From the NCBI GenBank assembly GCA_031288675.1, contig JAITQY010000141.1, positions 1-18,881 on the forward strand: 18,881 bases of DNA. The letters run 5' to 3'. Shown piece by piece: positions 6,667 to 13,569 of the stretch; within the stretch, counting starts at the first letter, position 1; each line of letters begins with the position of its first letter. The DNA comes from Oscillospiraceae bacterium (GTDB lineage Bacteria > Bacillota > Clostridia > Oscillospirales > Oscillospiraceae). Below the pieces are notes generated by a model. The model saw only the letters and a list, made by a program, of their open reading frames with translations, was not told the origin of the DNA and ran no database searches. Both the position numbers and the translations under genes were made by a program.

Positions 6667-7515
6667 TCACCGGCTTAACGCCGCGTTGTAGTAGTTGGTT
6701 ATCTCGTCCGTTGTCGCGTCAGGGTTCAGCGCGCGGAACATTTCAAGTTCGTCGCGCGGTACGCTTTTAAGTCCCTGCCCTCTCGCCTTTGTCGCAGTCA
6801 GGTGCGACTTGCTCTTGTGCAGCATCGCGCTGTGTTCCCGCTGCGCCGTCCTCGCGCGTTCCGCAAGCCTATCAGCTTCAACCGCCTTAAACGCCGCTAA
6901 AATGTTCGGCCGTTTTTGGTTTTGCAGCTCCGCCAGTATTTGCGGATACGAAGCTAAGCTTTTCAGATTGTCGATAGACTTAATCTCAGGATCAAGCTTC
7001 GTTATCTCCCCAAAATCATCCAGGAACCGCTTGCTCTCCGCCGCGCGCATCGCGTTTATGCGTTCCTCTTGCATTTGCGCCGCCGCCTGACGCGCCCGCT
7101 GTACCTCAGGGTGCTGCTCGACCAATTTGTTAATCTCGTCAACCGTAACCTCGCCGTTCTCCAGCCGCGCCTGCATGGTCGCTTGCAGATACATCTGATA
7201 GTCCGCCGCCGTCTTTACAGGTCGTCCGGTTGCCGGATTTTCCAGCCCGAGATTGGCAAGCAGCTCTTCCTGCGCGCGCGACCTGCCCTGCTCGAAAGCC
7301 TCGCGAAGCTGCTGTTGCGTTAGACTTTGCGCCGCAGGCGGAGTTTCACCGCCTCCTTCACCGCCTTCGTCACCGTCATCTCCGGAGCCGCTTTCATCCG
7401 ATTCGCTCTCGCCCTCATCAGCGTCTTCGTCTTCGTCGAAAATAGCTTCAAAGTCTATTTCATCAGCCTGCTTATCCGCGCCCTCTTCTCCGGTCATAAT
7501 TTTCTCGTCTTCCAC
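6667..7515 (-). CDS. Capsid scaffolding protein
   Basis: About 282 aa, with a strongly acidic low-complexity N-terminus (Asp/Glu/Gly-rich, residues about 15-60), then long amphipathic helices rich in Gln, Ala, Arg and Glu (LTQQQLREAFEQGRSRAQEE; RARQAAAQMQEERINAMRAAE), and a C-terminal region ending NYYNAALSR. This composition and the place between portal and capsid genes identify a scaffold that guides procapsid assembly and is then lost. The start needs comment: an ATG at 7524 abuts AGGAGG with no spacing, while the GTG three codons later (7515) sits nine bases from it, the usual distance, so I prefer GTG. The stop TGA is next to a heptamer array. Confidence 0.82.
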   Translation of the reverse strand: MEDEKIMTGEEGADKQADEIDFEAIFDEDEDADEGESESDESGSGDDGDEGGEGGGETPPAAQSLTQQQLREAFEQGRSRAQEELLANLGLENPATGRPVKTAADYQMYLQATMQARLENGEVTVDEINKLVEQHPEVQRARQAAAQMQEERINAMRAAESKRFLDDFGEITKLDPEIKSIDNLKSLASYPQILAELQNQKRPNILAAFKAVEADRLAERARTAQREHSAMLHKSKSHLTATKARGQGLKSVPRDELEMFRALNPDATTDEITNYYNAALSR

Positions 7516-7534
7516 TTTTATCATCCTCCTTTTA

Positions 7535-7627
7535 CGTAGTCGTTAGTCAATAGTCGGCAGTCGTGAGTAGACGTGAGAGACGTTCCCTTCGTCCCCTGTC
7601 TACTGTCGACTAATTCCTCCCGACTCC
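7535..7627 (-). repeat. Heptamer repeat array with inverted halves before the scaffold gene
   Basis: Plus-strand-oriented units TAGTCGT, TAGTCAA, TAGTCGG, CAGTCGT occupy 7538-7565. A purine core in both orientations (GACGTGAGAGACG, then TTCCCTTCGTC) lies at about 7570-7592. Minus-oriented units (GTCTACT, GTCGACT) occupy 7598-7615. The halves can pair, and the right end abuts the stop of the 50-aa gene. Confidence 0.82.
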
Positions 7628-7780
7628 TCACTTCGATTTTCCCCCGTTCTTGCCGTTACGCAAGTCGTCGCCGGATATAACGTTGCCCTTCTTCAGCGTC
7701 GTCTTCTGAATATCCGACTTGATATTCATTGTCCCGCTCTGCGGTATTTTGCCCGTGTAACTTCCTGGCTTCTTCGTCAT
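7628..7780 (-). CDS. Small conserved-type phage protein, 50 aa
   Basis: A short gene of 51 codons including the stop. It has an excellent Shine-Dalgarno (AAGGAGGTGATACAG directly before the ATG at 7780), better than most genes here. The protein is basic and polar (MTKKPGSYTGKIPQSGTMNI at the start, GDDLRNGK near the end). The layout YTGKIPxSGT...GDDLR is familiar from tiny proteins encoded next to the portal in Firmicutes phages, but no function is known to me. It sits between portal and scaffold and is bounded on both sides by heptamer arrays. Confidence 0.75.
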   Translation of the reverse strand: MTKKPGSYTGKIPQSGTMNIKSDIQKTTLKKGNVISGDDLRNGKNGGKSK

Positions 7781-7800
7781 CTGTATCACCTCCTTTCATA

Positions 7801-7850
7801 TAGTCGTTAGTCGAAAGTCGCAAGTCGTCAGCGGACGAGAGGACTGTTTC
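7801..7850 (+). repeat. Heptamer repeat array at the end of the portal gene
   Basis: Plus-strand units TAGTCGT, TAGTCGA, AAGTCGC, AAGTCGT and CAGCGGA are in phase, followed by the core GACGAGAGGAC. Orientation is opposite to the gene, unlike most arrays here. The portal stop TGA falls inside it, so the portal's last few residues are repeat-encoded. The left end adjoins the Shine-Dalgarno of the 50-aa gene. Confidence 0.8.
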
Positions 7851-9870
7851 CTCCGACCGCCTTCAATTTTAGCTCCGCGCTTTTCAGCGCGTAGTCCTGA
7901 TCCTGCTTCTTAGCCTCAAGCTGTAACTTCGCGCGGTCACGGTCTGCGGCTAACGCCGTCTCCTGCTGTTTTATCTCCGCACCGCGTGCCTCTGCTGCCG
8001 CCGCGTTCTGCGCCTGTTGGTTTTGCGCCTGAGCCGCCGCTTCCTGCGCCTGAGCCGCCTGTTGTTGTGCCGCCTGTTCGGCTTGCTGTCTCTGCTGCTG
8101 GAGTGCCAAAGCCTCCTCTAATTTACCGCGCACCCAGTCCACATTATCTGCCGCGCCGGGATACATGTTGTTGTCCAGGCTCGACCACGCCATAAGGATG
8201 CTCTCAATCTGCGACGGATTGTTTGCGTCAAGCGTAAACAATCCCGCCTGGTAGAAGTTGAAAGTTTCCTGCCACAACGCGCTCCGGTTCTGCGCCAGCG
8301 GTATCCCGTTGTCACAGCTGAACGTGTAGTCGTCTATGTCCCACTCGTAACTGCCGTCAGGCTGCCTGATTAAAAAGTCGTACCTGTCGAATGTATCATA
8401 CTCAATTTGTCCTTGGACGTCATTGGACACCACGCTAACAGGATCATCCGAGTACGCAAGCATAAACTTGAACATTATCTCGAACAGCTGCGCGAACGCA
8501 GCCCGTTTCATTTCCCTGCGGCTCTCCAGGCGTCCCGCGCTCTGAGCAGCCGCGAACTGCTTTGCTATTCCAGATTGCGCGGTACTATCGCGCCGTCCCT
8601 GAAAGCTGTCTGTTATCCCTAATTGCTGTCTCGCTTCCTCGTACAACTGCGCAAGAAATTGCAAATCTTGCTGTATATTGCCCTCAAGCTCCAAAACTTT
8701 TATCTGCTGAATCTCATCAAGATTATGTACGGTGATTGTGTCCCCATCATACTCGTCTATCCTCAAAGACGCTAACGTCGCAGGCTTCGTTATTTTGCTC
8801 CCCGACCGGATAAGCTTTCTTATTATCTTGGTTTCCACGCGGTTTATCGCGTTCTGCGCGCTCCGGATGCGCGCCGCGTCCGATTCGCCCAGTAGCTTCC
8901 CGTACACAGATACGCTCTTCTCCAGGATTACGGGAAACATATTCGGCGAAAAATACGGAATACGCGCCGGCGGCATTATAACCTCGCCTCCGGCTGTATT
9001 AATCGGGAAAAATATCTCTTCATACTTCTGTTCTTCCCCGTCAATTATTCTGCCCTGATAATTTTCATAGTCCGCAAGTATTATATCGTTTACCCAGCTG
9101 AACATCCCGATGCCGCCGTCATCATTGCGGTAATACGCTATATACTGCGTCACCATGTCTTTGGCTGTGCTTTCAGCGTCTGCCCTAGTCCCTTTTACGT
9201 CCGGTTCGCTCTCTTCTTCATCCGCTACGCTTACGCCGTATTTTTTCTTAATATAACTTTTGGTCTGAGGACGCTTGATTATGATATAATCACTATCTTC
9301 AACTTGCGTATAAACTCCGTCCTGCGGTACCACCTCTAAAGAATGCAGATTTGTAACGGCAATCCCATTTTTATCGTTATCCCACTCTACCATCCAGTAT
9401 CCGCCGCCGTTGACCGGAACCCAACGCTCCATCGCGTCGTTCATCGTTTCCATAGGCAAGCGGTCAAGCAGATTACGCAGCATATTCTCTATGCGTCTCG
9501 CTTTGCCGCGGTTCGCCTTTTTGCTGCACGTAACCTTAGGCTGCGGTATTGTGCTGTCTATCGTGGATTCGATATTCTCCGCGACGACATTGCGCACGTG
9601 CGGCGCGATGCGCGCGCGTCCGCGGTCTGTCATCGGCTCAACTCTATCCGTGCCGGCGTACAAAGCTTCGTATTCGCGTATCTGCTTTTCCGTGCCGGCA
9701 AACGCGGCGGCATTCAAGTTCAGCCTATCCTGCCATATGTGCAGGCGCTCCTCATTGCGCGCCGGCTTCGGCTTTTTGCCGGAGTCAGCCTGCGGCGCGC
9801 CCGTCAGCGTCGCCATAACCGCCGGATCTATTTCTTCATTCGGAAACATCATTAAATTCTGCTGATTCAT
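7828..9870 (-). CDS. Portal protein
   Basis: A 680-aa portal, the dodecameric ring at one capsid vertex through which DNA is packaged and ejected. Evidence is its place after the terminase, its length (close to P22-type portals of about 700 aa), the N-terminal body (NEERLHIWQDRLNLN, YEALYAGTDRVEP, RIAPHVRNVVAENIES near residues 40-105), a central region (SPNMFPVILEKS near 310; EEARQQLGITDSFQGRRDSTAQSG near 410), and a very Gln/Ala-rich helical C-terminus (about 586-670). That C-terminus would fit the long coiled-coil barrel known in podovirus portals. Start ATG (9870) follows GAGGAAATAAT. No membrane segment or protease motif is seen. The final residues are encoded in repeat DNA. A podovirus-like head is inferred, not shown. 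Confidence 0.85.
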   Translation of the reverse strand: MNQQNLMMFPNEEIDPAVMATLTGAPQADSGKKPKPARNEERLHIWQDRLNLNAAAFAGTEKQIREYEALYAGTDRVEPMTDRGRARIAPHVRNVVAENIESTIDSTIPQPKVTCSKKANRGKARRIENMLRNLLDRLPMETMNDAMERWVPVNGGGYWMVEWDNDKNGIAVTNLHSLEVVPQDGVYTQVEDSDYIIIKRPQTKSYIKKKYGVSVADEEESEPDVKGTRADAESTAKDMVTQYIAYYRNDDGGIGMFSWVNDIILADYENYQGRIIDGEEQKYEEIFFPINTAGGEVIMPPARIPYFSPNMFPVILEKSVSVYGKLLGESDAARIRSAQNAINRVETKIIRKLIRSGSKITKPATLASLRIDEYDGDTITVHNLDEIQQIKVLELEGNIQQDLQFLAQLYEEARQQLGITDSFQGRRDSTAQSGIAKQFAAAQSAGRLESRREMKRAAFAQLFEIMFKFMLAYSDDPVSVVSNDVQGQIEYDTFDRYDFLIRQPDGSYEWDIDDYTFSCDNGIPLAQNRSALWQETFNFYQAGLFTLDANNPSQIESILMAWSSLDNNMYPGAADNVDWVRGKLEEALALQQQRQQAEQAAQQQAAQAQEAAAQAQNQQAQNAAAAEARGAEIKQQETALAADRDRAKLQLEAKKQDQDYALKSAELKLKAVGGNSPLVR

Positions 9871-9884
9871 ATTATTTCCTCATA

Positions 9885-10019
9885 ATTTTCCATTTGCCTC
9901 TTGCAATTTGCAATTTCCTCGGCGTTCCCCGCGTCCTCCGTCCCCTGTCGACTGTCTACTACCGGCTCGCCTGCTAACTTCTCGTCCGCTGCCGACTGCC
10001 AACTAACCGCTATCGACTA
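9885..10019 (-). repeat. Heptamer repeat array upstream of the portal gene
   Basis: About 135 bases almost entirely in 7-base register on the minus strand: TTAGTCG, ATAGCGG, TTAGTTG, GCAGTCG at the right end (the first TAG is the stop of the 67-aa gene), a second run (GTTAGCA to CGACAGG), a GGGGACGGAGGACG core, then AATTGCA units next to the portal Shine-Dalgarno. It is the longest array in the window. Confidence 0.85.
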
Positions 10020-10220
10020 ATCCGGCTCTCCCCACATCTCTACGAGTTTTTGTCTCTCATCATAGCTGCGTGCATTTTCCCAGTCCTCGTACATATCCTC
10101 GTGCCAAACGATTTTAGCGGACGCGTCCGCCTTTTTCATTTCCGGTGGACTTGCCATTGCAGCCGTTTCAATCTCAGCATCGGGCAACCACTGCTTCCAT
10201 AATTCTTCCTTAGTTTTCAT
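10017..10220 (-). CDS. Small acidic phage protein between terminase and portal, 67 aa
   Basis: From the ATG at 10220 (preceded by GGAGGGATAT) this is a 67-aa, Glu/Lys/Trp-rich protein with WHEDMYEDWENARSYDERQK in its second half and the C-terminus VEMWGEPD. It overlaps the terminase large-subunit stop by 11 bases, so translation is probably coupled. A longer in-frame reading to 10310 exists but would lie wholly inside the terminase gene and lacks a Shine-Dalgarno. No domain is recognised. Its stop codon is the first TAG of the following heptamer array. Confidence 0.65.
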   Translation of the reverse strand: MKTKEELWKQWLPDAEIETAAMASPPEMKKADASAKIVWHEDMYEDWENARSYDERQKLVEMWGEPD

Positions 10221-11577
10221 ATATCCCTCCGTCCCTCGCCGCCAGCGGTCGCGACATGCACATGTACCGCGTCTCGTCCGCGATGTGGTCTTCAAGGCTG
10301 CTGTCCACATCCTCCGCCTTGTGCGTGTCGTAAATCAGCGCCGGCACCGTGCGTATAAAGTCCTTGCAAGTGTTGAATATATACATCATCGGAATCCCTT
10401 CAGCGTCAAACTGCAGCCGCTGATGTACCTCCTGCCAGCCGGCTACGCGCTGGTTATTCCCTCGCGAAAACAGTATGCCGTACTTAGCCGCGCTCTCCTG
10501 CACACTCGGTCCGGCGTCCGATTTCCATATCGCCGGATCCGCCACGCCGCGGATCTCTCTGCCCATCAGGAACGGATGCGTGCGCTCAATGTCGCGGATC
10601 CGCGTAAACAGTTCGTCCGAACTCAGGTCTAACCCCGTATCCGGAATGTCTTTCTGACATCCGTAATACTCCAATATCCTGTACATCCGCCCGTCGTAGT
10701 CTACCGCCCACCAGCCCATGCTGAACGGTTTTGCTCGTCCCCAGTCGAAGCTCCGGTACACGTTCCAATCCTCCGGAACCTCGAAGGGTGCAATTACGTG
10801 CGTAAACTTGCGGTCGTAGTAATGCTCAGGAGCATTGACAAATTCGTTGAACACCTGTCCCTCGAACACGTCCCAGCTGCCTTCGAGCCACGCCTTTCGC
10901 CGCGCTTCCGGCAGGGTCTCTAATTGTCGGACATAGTCCGGATTAGTCTCGGTCAGCACCGTATTATCATACACCGTCGCGGAGATAAATCTATATTCCG
11001 CAGGGTCTTCCGTATCCTTGTATTCGCGGTCAATGAATATTCGCTTGAAATACGCGTGTCCGACTCCGCCCGGATTGGTCGTGAAAAACATCTGCGTTGA
11101 GACGTCAGTACGAACCGAACGAAGCGAACCGCTGATAAGTTTTATCCAGTCTTCCTTGAAATGCGTCGCCTCGTCTATCGCGATGACGTCATATTCAAGT
11201 CCTTGATACCGCTGTACGTCTTTATCTGTGCCGCAGTATCCGCCTTTTATGGTGCTGCCATTCGGAAATGTTATTAGCTTTTCTGAAACTTTTAGCGTGG
11301 CGAACGGATGAAGCATCTGACCCAAAGGAGATAAATGGTTGCTTTTAATCTCATCGTACGTTTCGCGCAGAAGCAGACAATTAAGTCCGGTGTAATTCAT
11401 GCAGAGCAGGATTAGCTTTATCCTTAGCACCCAACTTTTCCCGCCGCCGCGCGCGCCGCCGTAGCACACGTATTTCTCGCGCGCGGTTAAAAACTCAACC
11501 TGCTTAGGATTAGGCTTCATTCCTTGCAGTATTTTGAATATCGGCGCTGCCGTCTCTGCCCTTAGCGTACTCTGCAT
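10210..11577 (-). CDS. terL: Terminase large subunit
   Basis: ATP-driven DNA packaging motor and headful/cos nuclease. Numbered from the longer reading at 11583: Walker A GGARGGGKS at 42-50, Walker B VIAIDE at 133-138, coupling motif TTNPGG at 168-173. The RNase H-like nuclease domain shows FDWG (Asp281), VADPAIW (Asp350) and a C-terminal acidic EDHIADETRY. All catalytic elements appear intact. The true start is most likely the ATG at 11577, five bases from a perfect AGGAGG; the apparent GTG start at 11583 lies within that Shine-Dalgarno. The gene overlaps the small-subunit gene by 68 bases, in the usual terS-terL order. Length (455 aa) is normal. Confidence 0.95.
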   Translation of the reverse strand: MQSTLRAETAAPIFKILQGMKPNPKQVEFLTAREKYVCYGGARGGGKSWVLRIKLILLCMNYTGLNCLLLRETYDEIKSNHLSPLGQMLHPFATLKVSEKLITFPNGSTIKGGYCGTDKDVQRYQGLEYDVIAIDEATHFKEDWIKLISGSLRSVRTDVSTQMFFTTNPGGVGHAYFKRIFIDREYKDTEDPAEYRFISATVYDNTVLTETNPDYVRQLETLPEARRKAWLEGSWDVFEGQVFNEFVNAPEHYYDRKFTHVIAPFEVPEDWNVYRSFDWGRAKPFSMGWWAVDYDGRMYRILEYYGCQKDIPDTGLDLSSDELFTRIRDIERTHPFLMGREIRGVADPAIWKSDAGPSVQESAAKYGILFSRGNNQRVAGWQEVHQRLQFDAEGIPMMYIFNTCKDFIRTVPALIYDTHKAEDVDSSLEDHIADETRYMCMSRPLAARDGGIYEN

Positions 11578-12232
11578 TTGCACCTCCTATCTCAATTTTT
11601 AGAGAACCAAGCGTCTCAGACTTACCTTCTTCCGTCTGCTTCAGCTTGATGTATTTATCAAGCGCCGCCACCCTGTCGCTCTTCCAGCGGCGCAGTTCGT
11701 CGCTCAGCCGGCTGATCGCGTTCATCGTTGTGTCGTATGCCTCAGCGTAACGCGAATCTTGCGTATCCAAGTCCTCCAGCAACAGGACTGTCTCATCTAT
11801 CCGAAGCTGCACGCGCTCAATGTCCAAGTCGTACGCCGCTATCTCTTTTGCGAGCTTCATCGCCGGATTGGACACCAACCCCTCAAACTCGGTCTCGAAT
11901 ATGTTTGTCTCTTCGTCGCTGACGCGCTTTATCTTGCGGAAAGCCCCGTGCTTCAGCGCGTTCGCGTTGCCGGCAAGCTTCAGCTTTTTACGCCGCTCTA
12001 CGTCATTCCTTACGCGGGGCGGTATATCGTAAAAACTTACTTGATTATCCGCGATTGGCGCAGATGTCTTATGTGTCCGCAATCCGTCCCAATCGTCCTG
12101 ATGCTTCCATGTCCGGACAAGCTCAGGGCTCCGGTCAACCTTTAATGCGATTTCATACGCACTCAAAGTCCCGAAGCTCATGTCGTAAAGCTCTTTCGCT
12201 TTTTTTCTTTCAGCGCTTATCCCTCTCGCCAT
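11510..12232 (-). CDS. terS: Terminase small subunit
   Basis: DNA-recognition partner of the large terminase subunit. The 240-aa protein begins with a helix-turn-helix region (ERKKAKELYDMSFGTLSAYEIALKVDRSPELVRTWKHQDDW, residues about 7-48), of the type seen in phage terminase small subunits, where it binds the packaging site. A basic linker with GNANALKHGAFRK (residues about 88-100) is also typical. Long helices follow (about 120-205), which would form the oligomerisation core. It overlaps terL by 68 bases. Start ATG (12232) has AAAGGG about 8 bases before. The array upstream ends close to that site. Confidence 0.85.
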   Translation of the reverse strand: MARGISAERKKAKELYDMSFGTLSAYEIALKVDRSPELVRTWKHQDDWDGLRTHKTSAPIADNQVSFYDIPPRVRNDVERRKKLKLAGNANALKHGAFRKIKRVSDEETNIFETEFEGLVSNPAMKLAKEIAAYDLDIERVQLRIDETVLLLEDLDTQDSRYAEAYDTTMNAISRLSDELRRWKSDRVAALDKYIKLKQTEEGKSETLGSLKIEIGGANAEYAKGRDGSADIQNTARNEA

Positions 12233-12235
12233 TCG

Positions 12236-12313
12236 CTCATCCCTTTCCTATTCTCCGTCCACTGCCTACTAATGCCTACCTACTGAATTGACTGTAGACT
12301 ATCGACTACCGAC
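12236..12313 (-). repeat. Heptamer repeat array before the small terminase gene
   Basis: Minus-strand units TTAGTCG, GTAGTCG, ATAGTCT, ACAGTCA, then shifted units (AGGTAGG, CATTAGT, AGGCAGT) and a GGACGGAGAATAGG core directly ahead of the Shine-Dalgarno. The cell-wall hydrolase gene reads into the first units, which give its last residues (LVGSR) and its TAG stop. Confidence 0.85.
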
Positions 12314-12919
12314 TAACTTTTCAAACTCCGCATACGTCGCCGCCGTCACAAACACGCCGTCTATGTGGTCAAAAAACAGCTCATCCCCGAATGCCTGCTT
12401 GCCGCCCTCGTACCACTCCGTCAGCACGTCATACGCGACGGATATATCGGACGGACTAATCCCACGTGACGGATTCCAATATCCAGCAAACTGCAGGGGT
12501 TCTTCAACCGCCTCAACGATCGTTGCGCTCAGCCCCGCGCTTACGCGGTTACACGCTATTTCCGCAATTTTGCGTTTGTTGTCCGTCTCGTGGTCATATT
12601 CCTCGCCGGACAGCATCCGCGCAACGGTCACAACCTCAGTCTCAAAATCTGCCGGTAAGCGCCCGGGTATATCGGATGCCAAAACCGATAATCCGGACGC
12701 AACGATGAACCTACCGCTAACGGTATCCGCTTCCACTTCGGAATCGTCAACAGCACCCGCTGTTCCGACAGATAATGATAACTCGGGAACTGGAATTTTA
12801 TATTCGCGCCTATAGTCCGCCGCGCCTTTCAGCGTGCCGACTGCTATTGCCGCGCAAATTACCATCGCCAAAATCGCGGCGACATTGATAGCCTTGATGT
12901 GTTTGTACAGAAATTTCAT
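12299..12919 (-). CDS. Membrane-anchored SleB-like cell-wall hydrolase
   Basis: A 206-aa protein with an N-terminal membrane anchor or signal (residues about 9-30, INVAAILAMVICAAIAVGTL after a basic start), a spacer, and a domain from about 95 that matches the SleB/Hydrolase_2 pattern. VARMLSGEE holds the expected catalytic Glu, followed by IAEIACNRVSAG, EPLQFAGYWN and AYDVLTEWYEGG. Phage relatives placed just before the terminase share this order of motifs (VARVLxGEA, NRV, QFxGY, DVLxRW). It would cut glycan strands, perhaps during DNA entry or late in infection. The start ATG at 12919 has GAGGGAG seven bases before it; an upstream ATG at 12973 lies in the overlapping gene. The C-terminus (LVGSR) is repeat-encoded. 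Confidence 0.75.
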   Translation of the reverse strand: MKFLYKHIKAINVAAILAMVICAAIAVGTLKGAADYRREYKIPVPELSLSVGTAGAVDDSEVEADTVSGRFIVASGLSVLASDIPGRLPADFETEVVTVARMLSGEEYDHETDNKRKIAEIACNRVSAGLSATIVEAVEEPLQFAGYWNPSRGISPSDISVAYDVLTEWYEGGKQAFGDELFFDHIDGVFVTAATYAEFEKLVGSR

Positions 12920-13208
12920 TGTATGCTCCCTCATCAGCGGATGGTTTCCGCCTTTTGTATCTGCAAATGCCAAAATGCGGCACGTACCCGTCGCCCTCGT
13001 CCGTCGCCAGCGACTTCAACGTCCACGACGTATCAAAAACTACATCTTTGCGCAGTTTGCCGTCAAGCGTCAGCACGGTATGGTTGTATTTCGAGTGCGG
13101 CATTACCCACCAATGCCTGCGCGTAGGTTCTACAGGCATAAGTTTTCCGTTCTCTGTCTCGCGGAAGGTTATCTTGCCTCCGCATTTAACGCAATAACTT
13201 TTGTCCAT
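12810..13208 (-). CDS. Small zinc-ribbon-like phage protein with extended C-terminus
   Basis: The N-terminal 85 residues look like a known small phage family: CVKCGG (a CxxC knuckle at residues 6-9), a GKLMPVEP turn, HTVLTLDGK, and GDGYVPHFGIC near 73-83, where relatives have HFxTC closing the metal site. Function is unknown. Shine-Dalgarno GAGGT stands before the ATG (13208). The reading frame continues past the expected end, overlapping the hydrolase gene by 110 bases; residues after about 90 look like a frame shadow of that gene. The natural stop may have been lost, or a frameshift occurred near 12930-12955. The gene call is firm for the first part only. Confidence 0.65.
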   Translation of the reverse strand: MDKSYCVKCGGKITFRETENGKLMPVEPTRRHWWVMPHSKYNHTVLTLDGKLRKDVVFDTSWTLKSLATDEGDGYVPHFGICRYKRRKPSADEGAYNEISVQTHQGYQCRRDFGDGNLRGNSSRHAERRGGL

Positions 13209-13211
13209 TTT

Positions 13212-13287
13212 GATTACCTCAGTCCCCCTGTCGACTGTCGACTGTCGACTATCAGACTCCCTACTGCCTACCGCCTACCGCCTAATC
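13212..13287 (-). repeat. Heptamer repeat array, TAGGCGG and AGTCGAC units
   Basis: The clearest array: on the plus strand three CTGTCGA units, then CTATCAG, ACTCCCT, ACTGCCT, two ACCGCCT units and AATCCCT, all in unbroken 7-base register. The right end encodes the last residues (LGGRR) and the TAG stop of the upstream small gene; the left end abuts GAGGTAATC, the next Shine-Dalgarno region. Confidence 0.9.
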
Positions 13288-13537
13288 CCTGCAGCGCAAC
13301 TCCGATAACAGCTGCCGCCGTCTCTTCGTCCGTATTCGGATTATGTATCCGGTAGATTAATTTAGGCTTTTCCTTGCGGACTTCATCTCCGGCAATCGCT
13401 TCGCGCGTTCCGATGCGCGCGCCTCGCTCCGCCGCCGCCTCCGTCTCCTGTCGACTGTCGACTAATCCCTGCCTACTAAACAGCGGCTCTTCCGTCCTGA
13501 TTCCCAATTTGCAATTTGCAGTTTGCAATTTTGTCAT
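13268..13537 (-). CDS. Small phage protein; N-terminal half made of repeat DNA
   Basis: The conserved-looking part is the end, KPKLIYRIHNPNTDEETAAA and about ten residues more, resembling tiny (40-50 aa) Firmicutes phage proteins with the motif YRxHNPNTPEET. The first 50 residues of the 89-aa frame are translated from heptamer arrays (for example SRQGLVDSRQETE and TKLQTANCKLG), so either the protein has gained an odd extension or the true start is a non-standard codon nearer 13375-13400; I see no ATG/GTG/TTG with a good Shine-Dalgarno there. At the 5' end GGGAGG abuts ATG (13537) with no spacing; TTG at 13528 is better placed. First gene after the structured leader. Confidence 0.5.
   Translation of the reverse strand: MTKLQTANCKLGIRTEEPLFSRQGLVDSRQETEAAAERGARIGTREAIAGDEVRKEKPKLIYRIHNPNTDEETAAAVIGVALQGLGGRR
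13442..13535 (-). repeat. Heptamer repeat arrays inside the first small late gene
   Basis: At 13442-13490 the minus strand has AGTAGGC, GGATTAG, TCGACAG units and a GGAGACGGAGG core; at 13503-13533 four AAATTGC/AAACTGC units. Here the units lie in frame within an apparent reading frame without creating a stop. Confidence 0.8.
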
Positions 13538-13569
13538 CCTCCCTTATGCGTTTATGCGTTTCGTAAAAA

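Noticed and set aside
12288..12815. Long plus-strand frame opposite the cell-wall hydrolase
   Set aside because: Serine-rich shadow of the hydrolase gene; no start signal.
13212..13287. Possible CRISPR array from the repeated GTCGAC-containing units
   Set aside because: Units are 7 bases, degenerate and directly adjacent; there are no spacers of uniform length, no long repeats and no cas genes.
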